A DNA stretch of 64,000 nucleotides from Rubrivivax sp. (lineage in GTDB: Bacteria > Pseudomonadota > Gammaproteobacteria > Burkholderiales > Burkholderiaceae_C). This document shows positions 49,572 through 58,584 of this stretch, piece after piece (within the stretch, counting starts at the first letter, position 1; each line of letters starts with the position of its first letter). The stretch covers positions 124,001 to 188,000 of the forward strand of contig JAUXRG010000078.1 in assembly GCA_030681795.1 (NCBI GenBank), written 5' to 3'. The notes beneath the pieces are model-generated. The model was not told the origin of the DNA and ran no database searches. It saw nothing but the letters and a program-made list of their open reading frames with translations. Position numbers and translations under genes: made by a program.

Positions 49572-50381
49572 TTATATCTGGAAATCGGCCACCTTTCGGA
49601 GCGGCTCCAACGCCAGGAGTTGCGCGATGGCCTCGCCGGCGGCCACCATGCCGAAGGTCGCGGTCACCGCGACGCTGGAGCCGTAGCCCTGGCAATTCAG
49701 CGTGCCGTCGACGCTGCAGTCTGCACCCTCGGGCGCTGCCACCGGCTCGCGCGAAAATACGCAGCGCAGGCCGATCGGGCCCTTGCGCGGCGCGCCGGCC
49801 GACTGGCGCAAACGCTGGCGCAGGCTGGCCAGCAGGGGGTCGTGGGTGGCCATGGCCAGGTCCTCCACCTCCACGCGCTGCGCCTGGCGCTTGCCGCCTG
49901 CGGCCCCCACGCAGACCACCGGCACGCCGCCGCGCAGGCCCCACTCGGCCAGCGCCGCCTTGGCGCGCACCTGGTCGCAGGCGTCGACCAGCGCGTCCAC
50001 GGGCACAGGCAAGAGCGCCGGCCAATCGTCGGCCTGGACGAAGGCGTCCACGACGTGCACCTCGCACCTCGGGTGGATGTCGGCGATGCGCTCGCGCAGG
50101 GCCTGGCCCTTGTGCTGCCCCAGCGTGCGGCCCAGGGCCTGCACCTGGCGGTTGATGTTGGACTCGGCCACGTGGTCGAGGTCGAAAAGCACCAGCCGCG
50201 CCACACCGCTGCGGGCCAGGGCCTCGGCGGCCCACGAGCCCACGCCGCCCAGGCCCACCACGGCCACGCTGGCCGAGCGCAGCCGCTCGTAACCGGCCTG
50301 GCCGTAGAGCCGGCGCAGCCCGCCGAAGCGGCGCTCCAGGTCGGCGGCTGCGGCGGTGGTGGTGGCGGGCGTATCCGTCAT
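49572..50381 (-). CDS. tcdA: tRNA threonylcarbamoyladenosine dehydratase
   Basis: 269 residues of the ThiF/E1-like fold. The ATP-binding loop is VAVVGLGGVGSWAAEALARSG, followed by LFDLDHVAESNINRQVQAL and the adenylation-site Asp region DACDQVRAKAAL. Length and C-terminus match TcdA (YgdL/CsdL). It cyclises t6A37 to ct6A37 in tRNAs reading ANN codons. The next genes on the same strand are two tRNA-Lys genes, a class of its substrates. It follows cpoB by 40 bases, so it probably shares the tolB-pal-cpoB transcript. Confidence 0.92.
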   Translation of the reverse strand: MTDTPATTTAAAADLERRFGGLRRLYGQAGYERLRSASVAVVGLGGVGSWAAEALARSGVARLVLFDLDHVAESNINRQVQALGRTLGQHKGQALRERIADIHPRCEVHVVDAFVQADDWPALLPVPVDALVDACDQVRAKAALAEWGLRGGVPVVCVGAAGGKRQAQRVEVEDLAMATHDPLLASLRQRLRQSAGAPRKGPIGLRCVFSREPVAAPEGADCSVDGTLNCQGYGSSVAVTATFGMVAAGEAIAQLLALEPLRKVADFQI

Positions 50382-50421
50382 GGCAAGCGCCAGGCTGCCG
50401 CGCTGCGCTGCGCCGCCGGCG

Positions 50422-51216
50422 CTATTTGAGCGATGCCAGCCGCTCCTTGCCCGCCTGCGCGGCCTCGGACTGCGGGTAGGTCTTGACGAGTTCGTCGATG
50501 GTCTTGCGCGCGCCCCTGGCGTCCTTCATTTCGGCCTGGCTGTTGGCCAGCGCCAGCAACGCCTCGGGGGCACGCGGGTGGTCCGCAGCCCCGGCCACGA
50601 AGGCACGGAAGGCGCCGATCGCGCCCTTGTAGTCACGCTTGCCGTATAGCGCGTTGCCGAGCCAGAAGCGCACCGAGTCGGCGTAGGCGCTGCCCGTATA
50701 ACTGCGCTGGAAGGCGCCCAGCAGGGCGACCGCCTTCTCGAATTCGCCGCTGCGGATCGCGGCGATGGCGGTGTCGTAGGCCTTCTTTTCTTCCTGGTCG
50801 ACCGTGAACTCGCGTCCGTCGAGCGTGACTTTCGCCGGCTCGAGATTGCGCAGCCGGTCGTCCAGGGACTGGCCCGTGTCCTTCTGGCGGCGTTGCACCT
50901 CGGCCAGTTCGCGAGAGATCTGTTCGTCGTTGCCGCGCAGCTTGGCCACCTCGCCACGCAGGGCTTCGAGCTGGTTGTTCAGATCGAGCAGGCTGCGCCG
51001 CACCGCCTCGAGCTGCTCCGCCAGTTTGGCGTTGGCGGCCGACTGCTCGGCCGCACGCGCCTTTCCGGCATCGTCCACCGCCGCCACGCGGCTGCGCAGA
51101 TCGACGATGGCCTTGCGCGCCTCCTCGTCGTCGAATATGCCTGCGTGCGCGGTCCCGACCGTCGCGGCGGTCAGCAACGCGAACCCCTGGGCCAGACAAA
51201 ACTTTGCAAGTCGCAT
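50422..51216 (-). CDS. cpoB: cell-division coordinator CpoB (Tol-Pal system, YbgF)
   Basis: 264 residues. A signal peptide (ending GTAHA-GIFDD) precedes a coiled coil (about 30-130, LEAVRRSLLDLNNQLEALRGEVAKL) that trimerises, and a TPR domain (about 145-260, KKAYDTAIAAIRSGEFEKAVALL, SVRFWLGNALYGKRDYKGAIGAFRAFV). CpoB is periplasmic and links outer-membrane constriction by Tol-Pal with peptidoglycan synthesis. Its ATG lies 1 base after the pal stop, so translation is coupled. Confidence 0.93.
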   Translation of the reverse strand: MRLAKFCLAQGFALLTAATVGTAHAGIFDDEEARKAIVDLRSRVAAVDDAGKARAAEQSAANAKLAEQLEAVRRSLLDLNNQLEALRGEVAKLRGNDEQISRELAEVQRRQKDTGQSLDDRLRNLEPAKVTLDGREFTVDQEEKKAYDTAIAAIRSGEFEKAVALLGAFQRSYTGSAYADSVRFWLGNALYGKRDYKGAIGAFRAFVAGAADHPRAPEALLALANSQAEMKDARGARKTIDELVKTYPQSEAAQAGKERLASLK

Positions 51217-51217
51217 T

Positions 51218-51829
51218 TCAACGGTCCTTCAGTTCGGCGCGGCGGTTCTTGGCCCACGCCGCTTCGTCGTTGCCCTGCACCGCCGGGCGCTCTTCACCCA
51301 GGCTCGTGGCCTCGAGCCGGGCGGCGGGCACGCCCAGCAATGCCAGCGCCTTGACCACGGCCTCGGCGCGTTTTTGCCCCAACGCCAGGTTGTACTCGCG
51401 GCCGCCGCGCTCGTCGGTGTGGCCCTCCACCACCATGTGCCTGCCGCTGGCCAGGGCCAGCATCCTGGCATGCGCTTCGAGCAACGCGTCGTACTCGCTC
51501 CTGATCGCGAAACTGTCGAAATCGAAGTAGACGACACGCTGGCTCGTGGCGGCGCGCAAGGCCGGGCCGCCCACGGCCGCCTGCGTTCCCGCGCTGCCGC
51601 CGGGCCCGCCGGCCTGGCGCGCCAAGTCGACCGTGGCCACCCTGGATTGCGGCGTGGCGTTGCTGGCGGCCGCCGGCGCGGCCGCGCCCGGCTGCGGGGT
51701 CGCCGTGCTGCGCGTTTCGACAGGGGCGCCGGTAGCGCTCAGCGTGCCGGTTGTGCCGCAGCCGGCGAGCGACACCATGGCGGCCGCGGTGGCCGCCACG
51801 GCGAGCCCACGATAGGAAAAAACCTTCAT
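51218..51829 (-). CDS. pal: peptidoglycan-associated lipoprotein Pal
   Basis: 203 residues. Lipobox VSLAGC sets the lipidated Cys, followed by an Ala/Gly/Thr-rich linker of about 60 residues that is longer than usual for Pal. The OmpA-like domain (VYFDFDSFAIRSEY, VVEGHTDERGGREYNLALGQKRAEAV, AKNRRAEL) holds the Asp and Arg residues that bind meso-diaminopimelate. Pal anchors the outer membrane to peptidoglycan and works with TolB. Confidence 0.95.
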   Translation of the reverse strand: MKVFSYRGLAVAATAAAMVSLAGCGTTGTLSATGAPVETRSTATPQPGAAAPAAASNATPQSRVATVDLARQAGGPGGSAGTQAAVGGPALRAATSQRVVYFDFDSFAIRSEYDALLEAHARMLALASGRHMVVEGHTDERGGREYNLALGQKRAEAVVKALALLGVPAARLEATSLGEERPAVQGNDEAAWAKNRRAELKDR

Positions 51830-51874
51830 GAACGATCTCCTTGCAACACGGCAAAGGCGGCAGTGCGCCCCGGT

Positions 51875-53203
51875 TCAACGGCCATACGGTCCCCAGGCGG
51901 GCTCGCGCATGTCGGCTCCGCCGCTCAGGAGGCGCGTCTTGATCTTGCCATCCACGGTGGTGGTCATCAACACGTCTGCGCCCTGCAGCCGGGTGGCGTA
52001 GACGATGAGGCGGCCGTTGGGCGCAAAGCTCGGGCTCTCGTCGTTCTGGGTGTCGCTCAGCGTCTGCACGGCGCCCCCTTCGAGCTCCTGCAGCATCAGC
52101 CGGTAGGCCGAGCCCTGGCGCGTGATGTACGCCAGCAGCTTGCCGTCCGGGCTGAGGGCCGGGCTGATGTTGTAGTCGCCGCGGTAGGTAACGCGCTCGA
52201 CGCCACCGCCTGCGGCGCCCACGCGGTAGATCTGCGGGCCGCCGCCTCGGTCGCTCACGAAGTAGATGTGGCGCCCATCGGGCGCGAAGACGGGCTCGGT
52301 GTCTATGCCGCTGCTGGTGGTCAAGCGCACCGGCGTGCCGCCGGCCGCCGGCATCGTGTAGAGCTGCGCCAGGCCGTCCTGCGACAGCGTCACCGCCAGC
52401 CGCTTGCCGTCGGGCGACCAGGCCGGCGCGCTGTTCGAGCCGCGGAATGCGGCCACGATGCGGCGCTCTCCGCTGGTGAGGTCCTGCACCCAGACCACGG
52501 CCTTCTGGGTCTCGAAGGACACATAGGCCAGGCGCTTGCCGTCCGGCGCCCAGGCCGGCGAGATGATGGGCTCGGGGCTGGCCAGCGCCACCTGCCCGCC
52601 TTCGCCGTCGGCGTCGGCGATGTGCAGCGAGAATTTCTTGCCCTCGCGCACCACGTAGGCGATGCGGGTGGCGTTGACGCCGCGCTCACCGGTGAGTTTC
52701 TCGTGGATCTCGTCGGCCACGCGGTGCGCCGCCAGCCGCAGGTCGGCCGCCAGCACGACCTTGCTCTGGCCGAGCAACTCGTCGCCCTTGACGGCGTCCC
52801 AGAGCTTGTAGCGCACATCGAAGCGGCCGTCGGCCAGCCGCGACACCGAACCGGCCAGCAAGGCGTCGGCCCCCCGCCCGCGCCACTGCGGCAGGTCGAC
52901 CTGGCTGCGCTCGTCCAACGCCGCGTCGGCCGTCTGCGTGCGCACCAGGCCGCTGCGCTCGAGATCGGCGCGCACGATCTGCGACACCGCCGCGGCGGAC
53001 CGGGCCTCGTCGCGAAATGCCGCCACGAACAGCGGCACCTGCGTGGCGCCGACTCCCGAGATCTCGACGCGGAACTGCGCGGCCACCGGCAGCGCGGCCA
53101 GCGTGCTCGCCGAAGCCATCGCGAAGATGAATCGGCGGCGCGGCCAAGCGTTGTGCGCGGCGTTCAAGACTGGCGAGCGGGGTGAGTCGTCATGGCGCGG
53201 CAT
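51875..53203 (-). CDS. tolB: Tol-Pal translocation protein TolB
   Basis: 442 residues from ATG 53203 (MPRHDDSPRSPVLNAAHNAW). It has a twin-Arg-containing basic leader (WPRRRFIFAMASASTLAALPVAAQ), then the N-terminal TolB domain (VPLFVAAFRDEARSAAAVSQIVRADLERSG) and the C-terminal beta-propeller with repeated SPAWAPDGKRLAY-type blades. TolB is periplasmic and competes for Pal during envelope constriction. The 45-base gap to pal fits an operon. tolQ, tolR and tolA are not upstream; the next gene is msbA on the opposite strand. Confidence 0.94.
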   Translation of the reverse strand: MPRHDDSPRSPVLNAAHNAWPRRRFIFAMASASTLAALPVAAQFRVEISGVGATQVPLFVAAFRDEARSAAAVSQIVRADLERSGLVRTQTADAALDERSQVDLPQWRGRGADALLAGSVSRLADGRFDVRYKLWDAVKGDELLGQSKVVLAADLRLAAHRVADEIHEKLTGERGVNATRIAYVVREGKKFSLHIADADGEGGQVALASPEPIISPAWAPDGKRLAYVSFETQKAVVWVQDLTSGERRIVAAFRGSNSAPAWSPDGKRLAVTLSQDGLAQLYTMPAAGGTPVRLTTSSGIDTEPVFAPDGRHIYFVSDRGGGPQIYRVGAAGGGVERVTYRGDYNISPALSPDGKLLAYITRQGSAYRLMLQELEGGAVQTLSDTQNDESPSFAPNGRLIVYATRLQGADVLMTTTVDGKIKTRLLSGGADMREPAWGPYGR

Positions 53204-53307
53204 TGTAGGCAGCCGGTGGGCTGCACCCGCCGGGGTGCTACACCGGGGCAGTTCGGCCCGTCGATAATCCGGCCCGGCCGCCCCACCGCGGCAAGCCACC
53301 CCGCTTC

Positions 53308-55035
53308 ATGCCCACACTCCCGCAGCGTTTTGCCCGGCTCGTGCCTTATGTGCGAAGCAGCCGCCTCGGCCTCATGGCAGCGGCGCTGGGTGCCATCGTC
53401 ACCGCAAGCACCGAACCCATGGTGGGCGAGCTGCTGCGCCAGCTGCTCGACAAGGGCTTCAAACCCGGCGGCATGGCACTGTGGATGGTGCCGGCGGCCA
53501 TCATCAGCCTGCTGGTGGTGCGCAGCCTGTCGGGCTTCGTGGCCCAGTACGGGCTGGCCTGGACCGCCCACCGCGCCGTGCTGCAACTGCGTGAGCGCAT
53601 GTTCGAGCGCCTGCTGGCCAGCGCGCCGGCGCTGTACTCGCAGCACAGCGCCAGCAGCATGACCAACACCCTGGTCTACGAAGCCCAGGCCGGCGCCACC
53701 CAGCTCGCCTCCTGCCTGCTCACGCTGGTGCGCGATTCGCTCATCCTGGTGGCGCTGCTGGCCTACCTGCTCACGCTGAACTGGCAGCTCACGCTCATCG
53801 TGGGCCTGCTCTTCCCGGTCGTGGCGGTGGTGATGCGGCTGCTCGGGCGCCGACTGCACCGCCTCACCCTGGAGGGACAGCAGGCCACCGACGCGCTGGC
53901 CTACGTGGTGGAAGAGAACATGCTTGCCTGGCGCATCGTGCGCCTGTTCGGGGCCCAGGCCCACCAGCGCCAGCGCTTCTTCGCCCGCGCCGACGGCGTG
54001 CGCCGCCTGATGCTCAAGGCCGTGGTGGCCGGTGGCACGATGACGCCGGTGACGCAGATCCTGGCCGCCTGCGCGCTGTCGGTGGTGATCATGATCGCCA
54101 TGGCGCAGGGCCGCGCCGGCAGCACCACGGTGGGCGAGTTCGTGGCCTTCGTGACCACGCTGCTGCAGCTGGTGGCGCCAGCCAAGCACCTGTCGGACGT
54201 GATCGCGCCGCTCACGCGCGGTCTGGCCGCGGTGGAGCGCGGCCTCGATCTCATCGAGCTCAGCCCGCAGGAGCACAGCGGCACCTACCGCCCCGCCAAG
54301 GCGCGCGGCGAAATCACCTTCGAGGCCGTGAGCCTGCGCTATGGCGAAGACAACGCGCCCGCCCTGGTCGACCTGAGCCTGCAGGTGCGTGCCGGCGAGA
54401 CGGTGGCGCTGGTCGGGCCTTCGGGCGCGGGCAAGACCACGCTCGCAAACCTGCTGCCGCGCTTCGTCGAGCCCAGCAGCGGGCGCATCCTGCTCGACGG
54501 CGTGCCGCTGGCCGAATGGGACGTGCAGGCGCTGCGCCGCCAGTTCGCGCTGGTGAGCCAGGACGTGGTGCTGTTCAACGATACGGTGGCCGCCAACGTG
54601 ACGCTGGGCGCGGCGATGTCGCGCGAGCAGGTGCGCGAGGCCTTGCGCGCGGCCCATTTGCTGGACTTCGTGGAGAGCCTGCCGCAGGGCCTGGATTCGC
54701 CCATCGGCCACAACGGCAGCCAGCTCTCGGGCGGGCAGCGCCAGCGCCTGGCGATCGCACGCGCCATCGCCAAGGACGCGCCGGTGCTGATCCTGGACGA
54801 GGCCACCTCGGCGCTGGACAGCGAGTCCGAGCGCGCCGTGCAGGCCGCGCTGGACACCCTGATGCAGGGCCGCACCACGCTGGTCATCGCGCACCGCCTG
54901 TCCACCATAGAGCACGCCGACCGCGTGCTGGCGATGGAAGCCGGCCGCCTGGTGGAGCAAGGCACGCATGCCGAGCTGCTGGCCGCCGGCGGGCTCTATG
55001 CGCGGCTGCATGCCATGCAGTTCCGCGCTTCGTGA
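53308..55035 (+). CDS. msbA: lipid A export ABC transporter MsbA
   Basis: 575 residues: six membrane segments in the first ~320 residues (for example LILVALLAYLLTLNWQLTLIVGLLFPVVAVV) and a nucleotide-binding domain with Walker A VGPSGAGKTTL, signature LSGGQRQRLAIARAI, Walker B LILDEATSALD and H-loop IAHRLSTIEHADR. It flips lipid A-core across the inner membrane. It is divergent from tolB (104 bases). Its final codons (RLHAMQFRAS) recur in a duplicated segment just downstream. Confidence 0.93.
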   Translation: MPTLPQRFARLVPYVRSSRLGLMAAALGAIVTASTEPMVGELLRQLLDKGFKPGGMALWMVPAAIISLLVVRSLSGFVAQYGLAWTAHRAVLQLRERMFERLLASAPALYSQHSASSMTNTLVYEAQAGATQLASCLLTLVRDSLILVALLAYLLTLNWQLTLIVGLLFPVVAVVMRLLGRRLHRLTLEGQQATDALAYVVEENMLAWRIVRLFGAQAHQRQRFFARADGVRRLMLKAVVAGGTMTPVTQILAACALSVVIMIAMAQGRAGSTTVGEFVAFVTTLLQLVAPAKHLSDVIAPLTRGLAAVERGLDLIELSPQEHSGTYRPAKARGEITFEAVSLRYGEDNAPALVDLSLQVRAGETVALVGPSGAGKTTLANLLPRFVEPSSGRILLDGVPLAEWDVQALRRQFALVSQDVVLFNDTVAANVTLGAAMSREQVREALRAAHLLDFVESLPQGLDSPIGHNGSQLSGGQRQRLAIARAIAKDAPVLILDEATSALDSESERAVQAALDTLMQGRTTLVIAHRLSTIEHADRVLAMEAGRLVEQGTHAELLAAGGLYARLHAMQFRAS

Positions 55036-55083
55036 GGCGCTTCGTGAGACACGCGGCTGCATGCGATGCAGTTCCGCGCTTCG
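55001..55083 (+). repeat. 32-base direct repeat at the end of msbA
   Basis: CGCGGCTGCATGCCATGCAG... (55001-55032), coding the last msbA residues, is repeated at 55052-55083 with a single C-to-G change. Between them the unit GCGCTTCGTGAG is itself repeated in tandem. This looks like a recent local duplication of the 3' end of msbA. Confidence 0.85.
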
Positions 55084-55135
55084 GCTGGGTAGACTGCCGC
55101 CCCGGCCCACCCCCAAGACCCACGGAGACAAGACG

Positions 55136-57526
55136 ATGACCGCACCCCACCTTGCCCGCCCCGCCGCGCCGCGGGCCACGCTGGCCCTTTCGGCCCTGGC
55201 CGCCGCCGCGCTGCTGGGCGCCTGCGCTGGCACCGCACCGGGCCAGGCGCCGCCCGATGCCCGGGCCGAGCGCACCGCCCACATCGTGCGCACGGCCCAT
55301 GGCGTGCCGCACATCACCGCGCCCGACCTCGAAACCCTGGCCTACGCCGTGGCCTACGCGCATGCCGAAGACAACGTCTGCCAGACCGCGCAGCAGCTCA
55401 CGACCGTGCGCGGCGAGCGCTCGCGCTGGTTCGGCCCGGCGGCCACGGCGCTGCTCGGCCGCCGCGTGCTGCCCAACGAGCAGATCGACTTCTTCATCGC
55501 CGCGCACATGGACGACGCGGCGCTGGCCCGCGCCTGGGCCCAGGCCAGCGGCGATGCGCAGGCCATGACGCGCGGCTACGTCGCCGGCTACAACCGCTTC
55601 CTGGCCGAACGCGGCGCGCGGCTGCCTGCGGCCTGCGCGGGCCAGCCCTGGGTGCAGCCGATGACCGAGGCGCACTACCGGCGGCTGGCCGAAGTCGCCG
55701 GCGTGCAGGCCGGCATTGCGGCACTCGCCGACGCGATGCTCGCCGCCCAGCCGCCCGCCCCCAAGGTGACCGCGGTCGACGCGCCGTTCGTCATGGCCGA
55801 CGCCGTGCAGGCCCTGCGCGAGGTCGGCCTGGTGGACTCCCCGCTGGGCTCCAACGCCTGGTCCTTCGGCCGTGACACCACGGGCACCGGCCGCGGCCTG
55901 CTGCTGGGCAACCCGCACTTCCCGTGGGCGGGCGTGAACCGCTTCTGGCAAATGCACCTCACCGTGCCCGGCCGCATGGACGTGATGGGCGCGGCCACCG
56001 GCCACACGCCGGCAGTGCAGATCGGCTTCAACAAGGACGTGGCCTGGTCGCACACCGTCTCCACCGGCAAGCGCTTCACGCTGCACGAGCTGACGCTGGT
56101 GCCCGGCGACGCCACCAGCTACCTCATCGACGGCCAGCCCGAGAAGATGCGCTCCAAGGGGGTGACCATCGCCACGCAGGGCGCCGACGGCCAGCCCGCC
56201 AGCAAGCAGATGACGCTGTGGTCCACGCGCTGGGGCCCGCTCGTCATGGCCCCGCGCCTGGGCCTGAACTGGACCGCCGCGCGCGCCTACGCGATGCAGG
56301 ACGCCAACGCCGGCAACGCGCGCTCCACCGACACCTGGCTGGGCTTCGCCAGCGCCACCAGCGTGCAGGAGATGCAGCGCGCCCTGCGCAACCTGGGCAT
56401 GCCCTGGGTCAACACCATCGCCACCGACCGCCAGGGCCAGGCCATGTACGCCGACGTCAGCGTGGTGCCCGACGTGGACGAGGCCCAGCTCGCGCGCTGC
56501 GCGCCGAGCAAGGCCGCCGCGGCGCTGCGCGGGCCGGCCGGGCTGATCGTGCTGGACGGCAGCAAGAGCGACTGCGGCTGGCAGCGCGACAGCACCTCGC
56601 CGGTGCCGGGCCTGATCCCCATGGAACGCTTGCCGATCGCGGTGCGCAGCGACTGGGTCCACAACAGCAACGACAGCTTCTTCTATTCGCACCCGGCGCA
56701 GCGCTTCAGCGGCATTTCGCCGATGGTGGGCGACGACATCGTGCGCAGGCCGCGCACGCGTGCCGGCCTGATCGAGATCCCCGAGCTCGTCGCCGCCGGG
56801 CCGGTGACCCTGCAGGCGGCGCAGCGGCAGCTTTTCGCCGACCGCAACACCATGGCGCGCATGGTGCTGCCCGACCTGCTGGCGGCCTGCGCCGCGGGGG
56901 CGCCCACGCCCGAAGCCACCGAGGGCTGCACCGCGCTGCGCGGCTGGGACCGCACGAATACGCTGCAGGCCCGCGGCGCGCATCTGTTCCGCGAGTTCTG
57001 GCGCGTGGCCAGCGCGGTGCCGGGGGTCTACCGCCTGCCTTTCGACCGCGCGCAGCCGGTGGCCACGCCGGCCGGCCTGAAGATGGACGACGCCGCCGTG
57101 GCACCCAAGGTCTGGGACGCGCTGACGCAGGCCGTCCAGCGCGTGCGCGGCGCGGGTTTCGCCCTGGACGCCACGCTGGCCAGCGTGCAGCGCCCGCTGA
57201 TCACCGATGAAGCCATCCCGCTGCATGGCGGCGACGAGATCGAGGGCGTGCTCAACAACCTGGGCAACCAGTTCGCGCCCGGCATCACGCCGCAGGGCCT
57301 GCGCATCGACTACGGCTCGAGCTACCTGCAGGCGGTGACTTTCGACGAGCGCGGCCCCATCGCCCAGGCCCTCCTCACCTACGGCCAGAGCACCGACCCG
57401 GCCTCGCCGCATGCCTACGACCAGCTGCGCCTGTACTCGCAGAACAAGTGGCCGACGTTGCCCTTCCACGCGGTGGATGTGGCGCGTGAGCGCGTCGGCG
57501 CGGTGACGCGGCTCACCCGGCCCTGA
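55136..57526 (+). CDS. penicillin-amidase-family N-terminal-nucleophile acylase lipoprotein
   Basis: 796 residues from ATG 55136, with GGAGAC 8 bases upstream. The leader ends in lipobox LLGAC. The alpha part runs to SPLG, where autocleavage exposes the nucleophile Ser in SPLGSNAWSFGRDTTG, followed by LLGNPHFPWAGVNRFWQMHL, typical of aculeacin-type and homoserine-lactone acylases (PvdQ, QuiP). Spacer and beta chains follow, including the Asn-containing VHNSNDSFFYSHP. The enzyme removes acyl chains from amides; antibiotic, siderophore or quorum-signal substrates are all possible. It lies 100 bases after msbA and ends in a terminator. Confidence 0.9.
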   Translation: MTAPHLARPAAPRATLALSALAAAALLGACAGTAPGQAPPDARAERTAHIVRTAHGVPHITAPDLETLAYAVAYAHAEDNVCQTAQQLTTVRGERSRWFGPAATALLGRRVLPNEQIDFFIAAHMDDAALARAWAQASGDAQAMTRGYVAGYNRFLAERGARLPAACAGQPWVQPMTEAHYRRLAEVAGVQAGIAALADAMLAAQPPAPKVTAVDAPFVMADAVQALREVGLVDSPLGSNAWSFGRDTTGTGRGLLLGNPHFPWAGVNRFWQMHLTVPGRMDVMGAATGHTPAVQIGFNKDVAWSHTVSTGKRFTLHELTLVPGDATSYLIDGQPEKMRSKGVTIATQGADGQPASKQMTLWSTRWGPLVMAPRLGLNWTAARAYAMQDANAGNARSTDTWLGFASATSVQEMQRALRNLGMPWVNTIATDRQGQAMYADVSVVPDVDEAQLARCAPSKAAAALRGPAGLIVLDGSKSDCGWQRDSTSPVPGLIPMERLPIAVRSDWVHNSNDSFFYSHPAQRFSGISPMVGDDIVRRPRTRAGLIEIPELVAAGPVTLQAAQRQLFADRNTMARMVLPDLLAACAAGAPTPEATEGCTALRGWDRTNTLQARGAHLFREFWRVASAVPGVYRLPFDRAQPVATPAGLKMDDAAVAPKVWDALTQAVQRVRGAGFALDATLASVQRPLITDEAIPLHGGDEIEGVLNNLGNQFAPGITPQGLRIDYGSSYLQAVTFDERGPIAQALLTYGQSTDPASPHAYDQLRLYSQNKWPTLPFHAVDVARERVGAVTRLTRP

Positions 57527-57541
57527 GCGAAACCGCACGTG

Positions 57542-57582
57542 ACGAGGGCCCGGCAGTCGCCTGCCGGGCCCTCGTTTCATTT
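57542..57582 (+). terminator. Rho-independent terminator after the acylase gene
   Basis: ACGAGGGCCCGGCAG and CTGCCGGGCCCTCGT form a perfect 15-bp stem with a TCGC loop, followed by TTCATTT. It begins 15 bases after the acylase stop and also lies just after the convergent htpX gene. This is the clearest terminator in the window. Confidence 0.9.
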
Positions 57583-57587
57583 CCGGT

Positions 57588-58463
57588 TCACTGCCCTTGC
57601 TGCAGCGCGCGGATGCGGTCCTCGATGGGCGGGTGGCTGGAGAACAGCGCCATCAGGCCGCTGGGCTTGGCGCTGATGCCCATGGTGGCCACGCTCTGCG
57701 GCAACTCGCCGGGGTCCAGCCCGCCCAGGCGGGCCAGGGCATTGATCATGGGCTGCTTGCGGCCCATCAACGCCGAGGCGCCGGCGTCGGCGCGGTATTC
57801 GCGCTGGCGCGAGAACCAGGCCACGATGATCGCCGCCAGCACACCGAGCACGATGTCGAGCACGATGGTGGTCACGTAGTAGCCGATGCCCGGGCCTTCG
57901 CGGTCGTTGCGCAGCACGACTTTGTCGATGAAGTAGCCGATGGCGCGCGACAGGAAGACCACGAAGGTATTCATCACGCCCTGGATCAGCGTCATCGTCA
58001 CCATGTCGCCGTTGGCCACGTGCGAGATCTCGTGGCCGATCACGGCCTCGACCTCGTCGCGGCTCATGCTCTGCAGCAAGCCCGTGGAAACCGCCACCAG
58101 CGCCGAGTTCTTGAAGGCCCCGGTGGCGAAGGCGTTGGGTTCGCCGTCGAAAACCGCCACCTCGGGCATCTTGATGCCCGCCTTCTGCGCGAAGCGCTCC
58201 ACGGCGCCGACGATCCAGCGGTGCGTGGGGTCGGCCGAGCCGTTGATGACCACCGCCTTGGTGCTCCACTTGGCCATGGGCTTGCTTATCAACAGCGAGA
58301 TGATGGCGCCGCCAAAACCCATCACCGCGGCGAATCCCAGCAGCAGCCCCAGGTTCAGCCCACTGGCGGTGAGGTAGCGGTTGACGCCCAGCAGGCTCGC
58401 GGCAATGCCCAGCACCAGCATGACGGCCAGGTTGGTGACGACGAAGAGCAGCACACGTTTCAT
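57588..58463 (-). CDS. htpX: membrane metalloprotease HtpX
   Basis: 291 residues from ATG 58463 ([20 protein letters not shown]), the usual HtpX start. Two N-terminal membrane segments, the zinc motif [13 protein letters not shown] and two further segments ([38 protein letters not shown]) are present; a later Glu in [11 protein letters not shown] is the third zinc ligand. HtpX degrades misfolded inner-membrane proteins along with FtsH. Nothing else on this strand is coupled to it. Confidence 0.95.
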   Translation of the reverse strand: MKRVLLFVVTNLAVMLVLGIAASLLGVNRYLTASGLNLGLLLGFAAVMGFGGAIISLLISKPMAKWSTKAVVINGSADPTHRWIVGAVERFAQKAGIKMPEVAVFDGEPNAFATGAFKNSALVAVSTGLLQSMSRDEVEAVIGHEISHVANGDMVTMTLIQGVMNTFVVFLSRAIGYFIDKVVLRNDREGPGIGYYVTTIVLDIVLGVLAAIIVAWFSRQREYRADAGASALMGRKQPMINALARLGGLDPGELPQSVATMGISAKPSGLMALFSSHPPIEDRIRALQQGQ

Positions 58464-58584
58464 GACAGTGACGCGCCGCGGGGCGCGCAAGTGGCGGAGA
58501 CAGGCCTGGATATTAGGGCCCGCGGCCGGGTTTCAATGCCCCCGGCGTGGGCGCCGCGCCGCTGCGCCGCGCCCGCATCGCCGC

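Noticed and set aside
54884-57580. 898-codon open frame antisense to the acylase
   Set aside because: Low-complexity Arg/Gly/Ala/His composition and full overlap with a well-supported enzyme.
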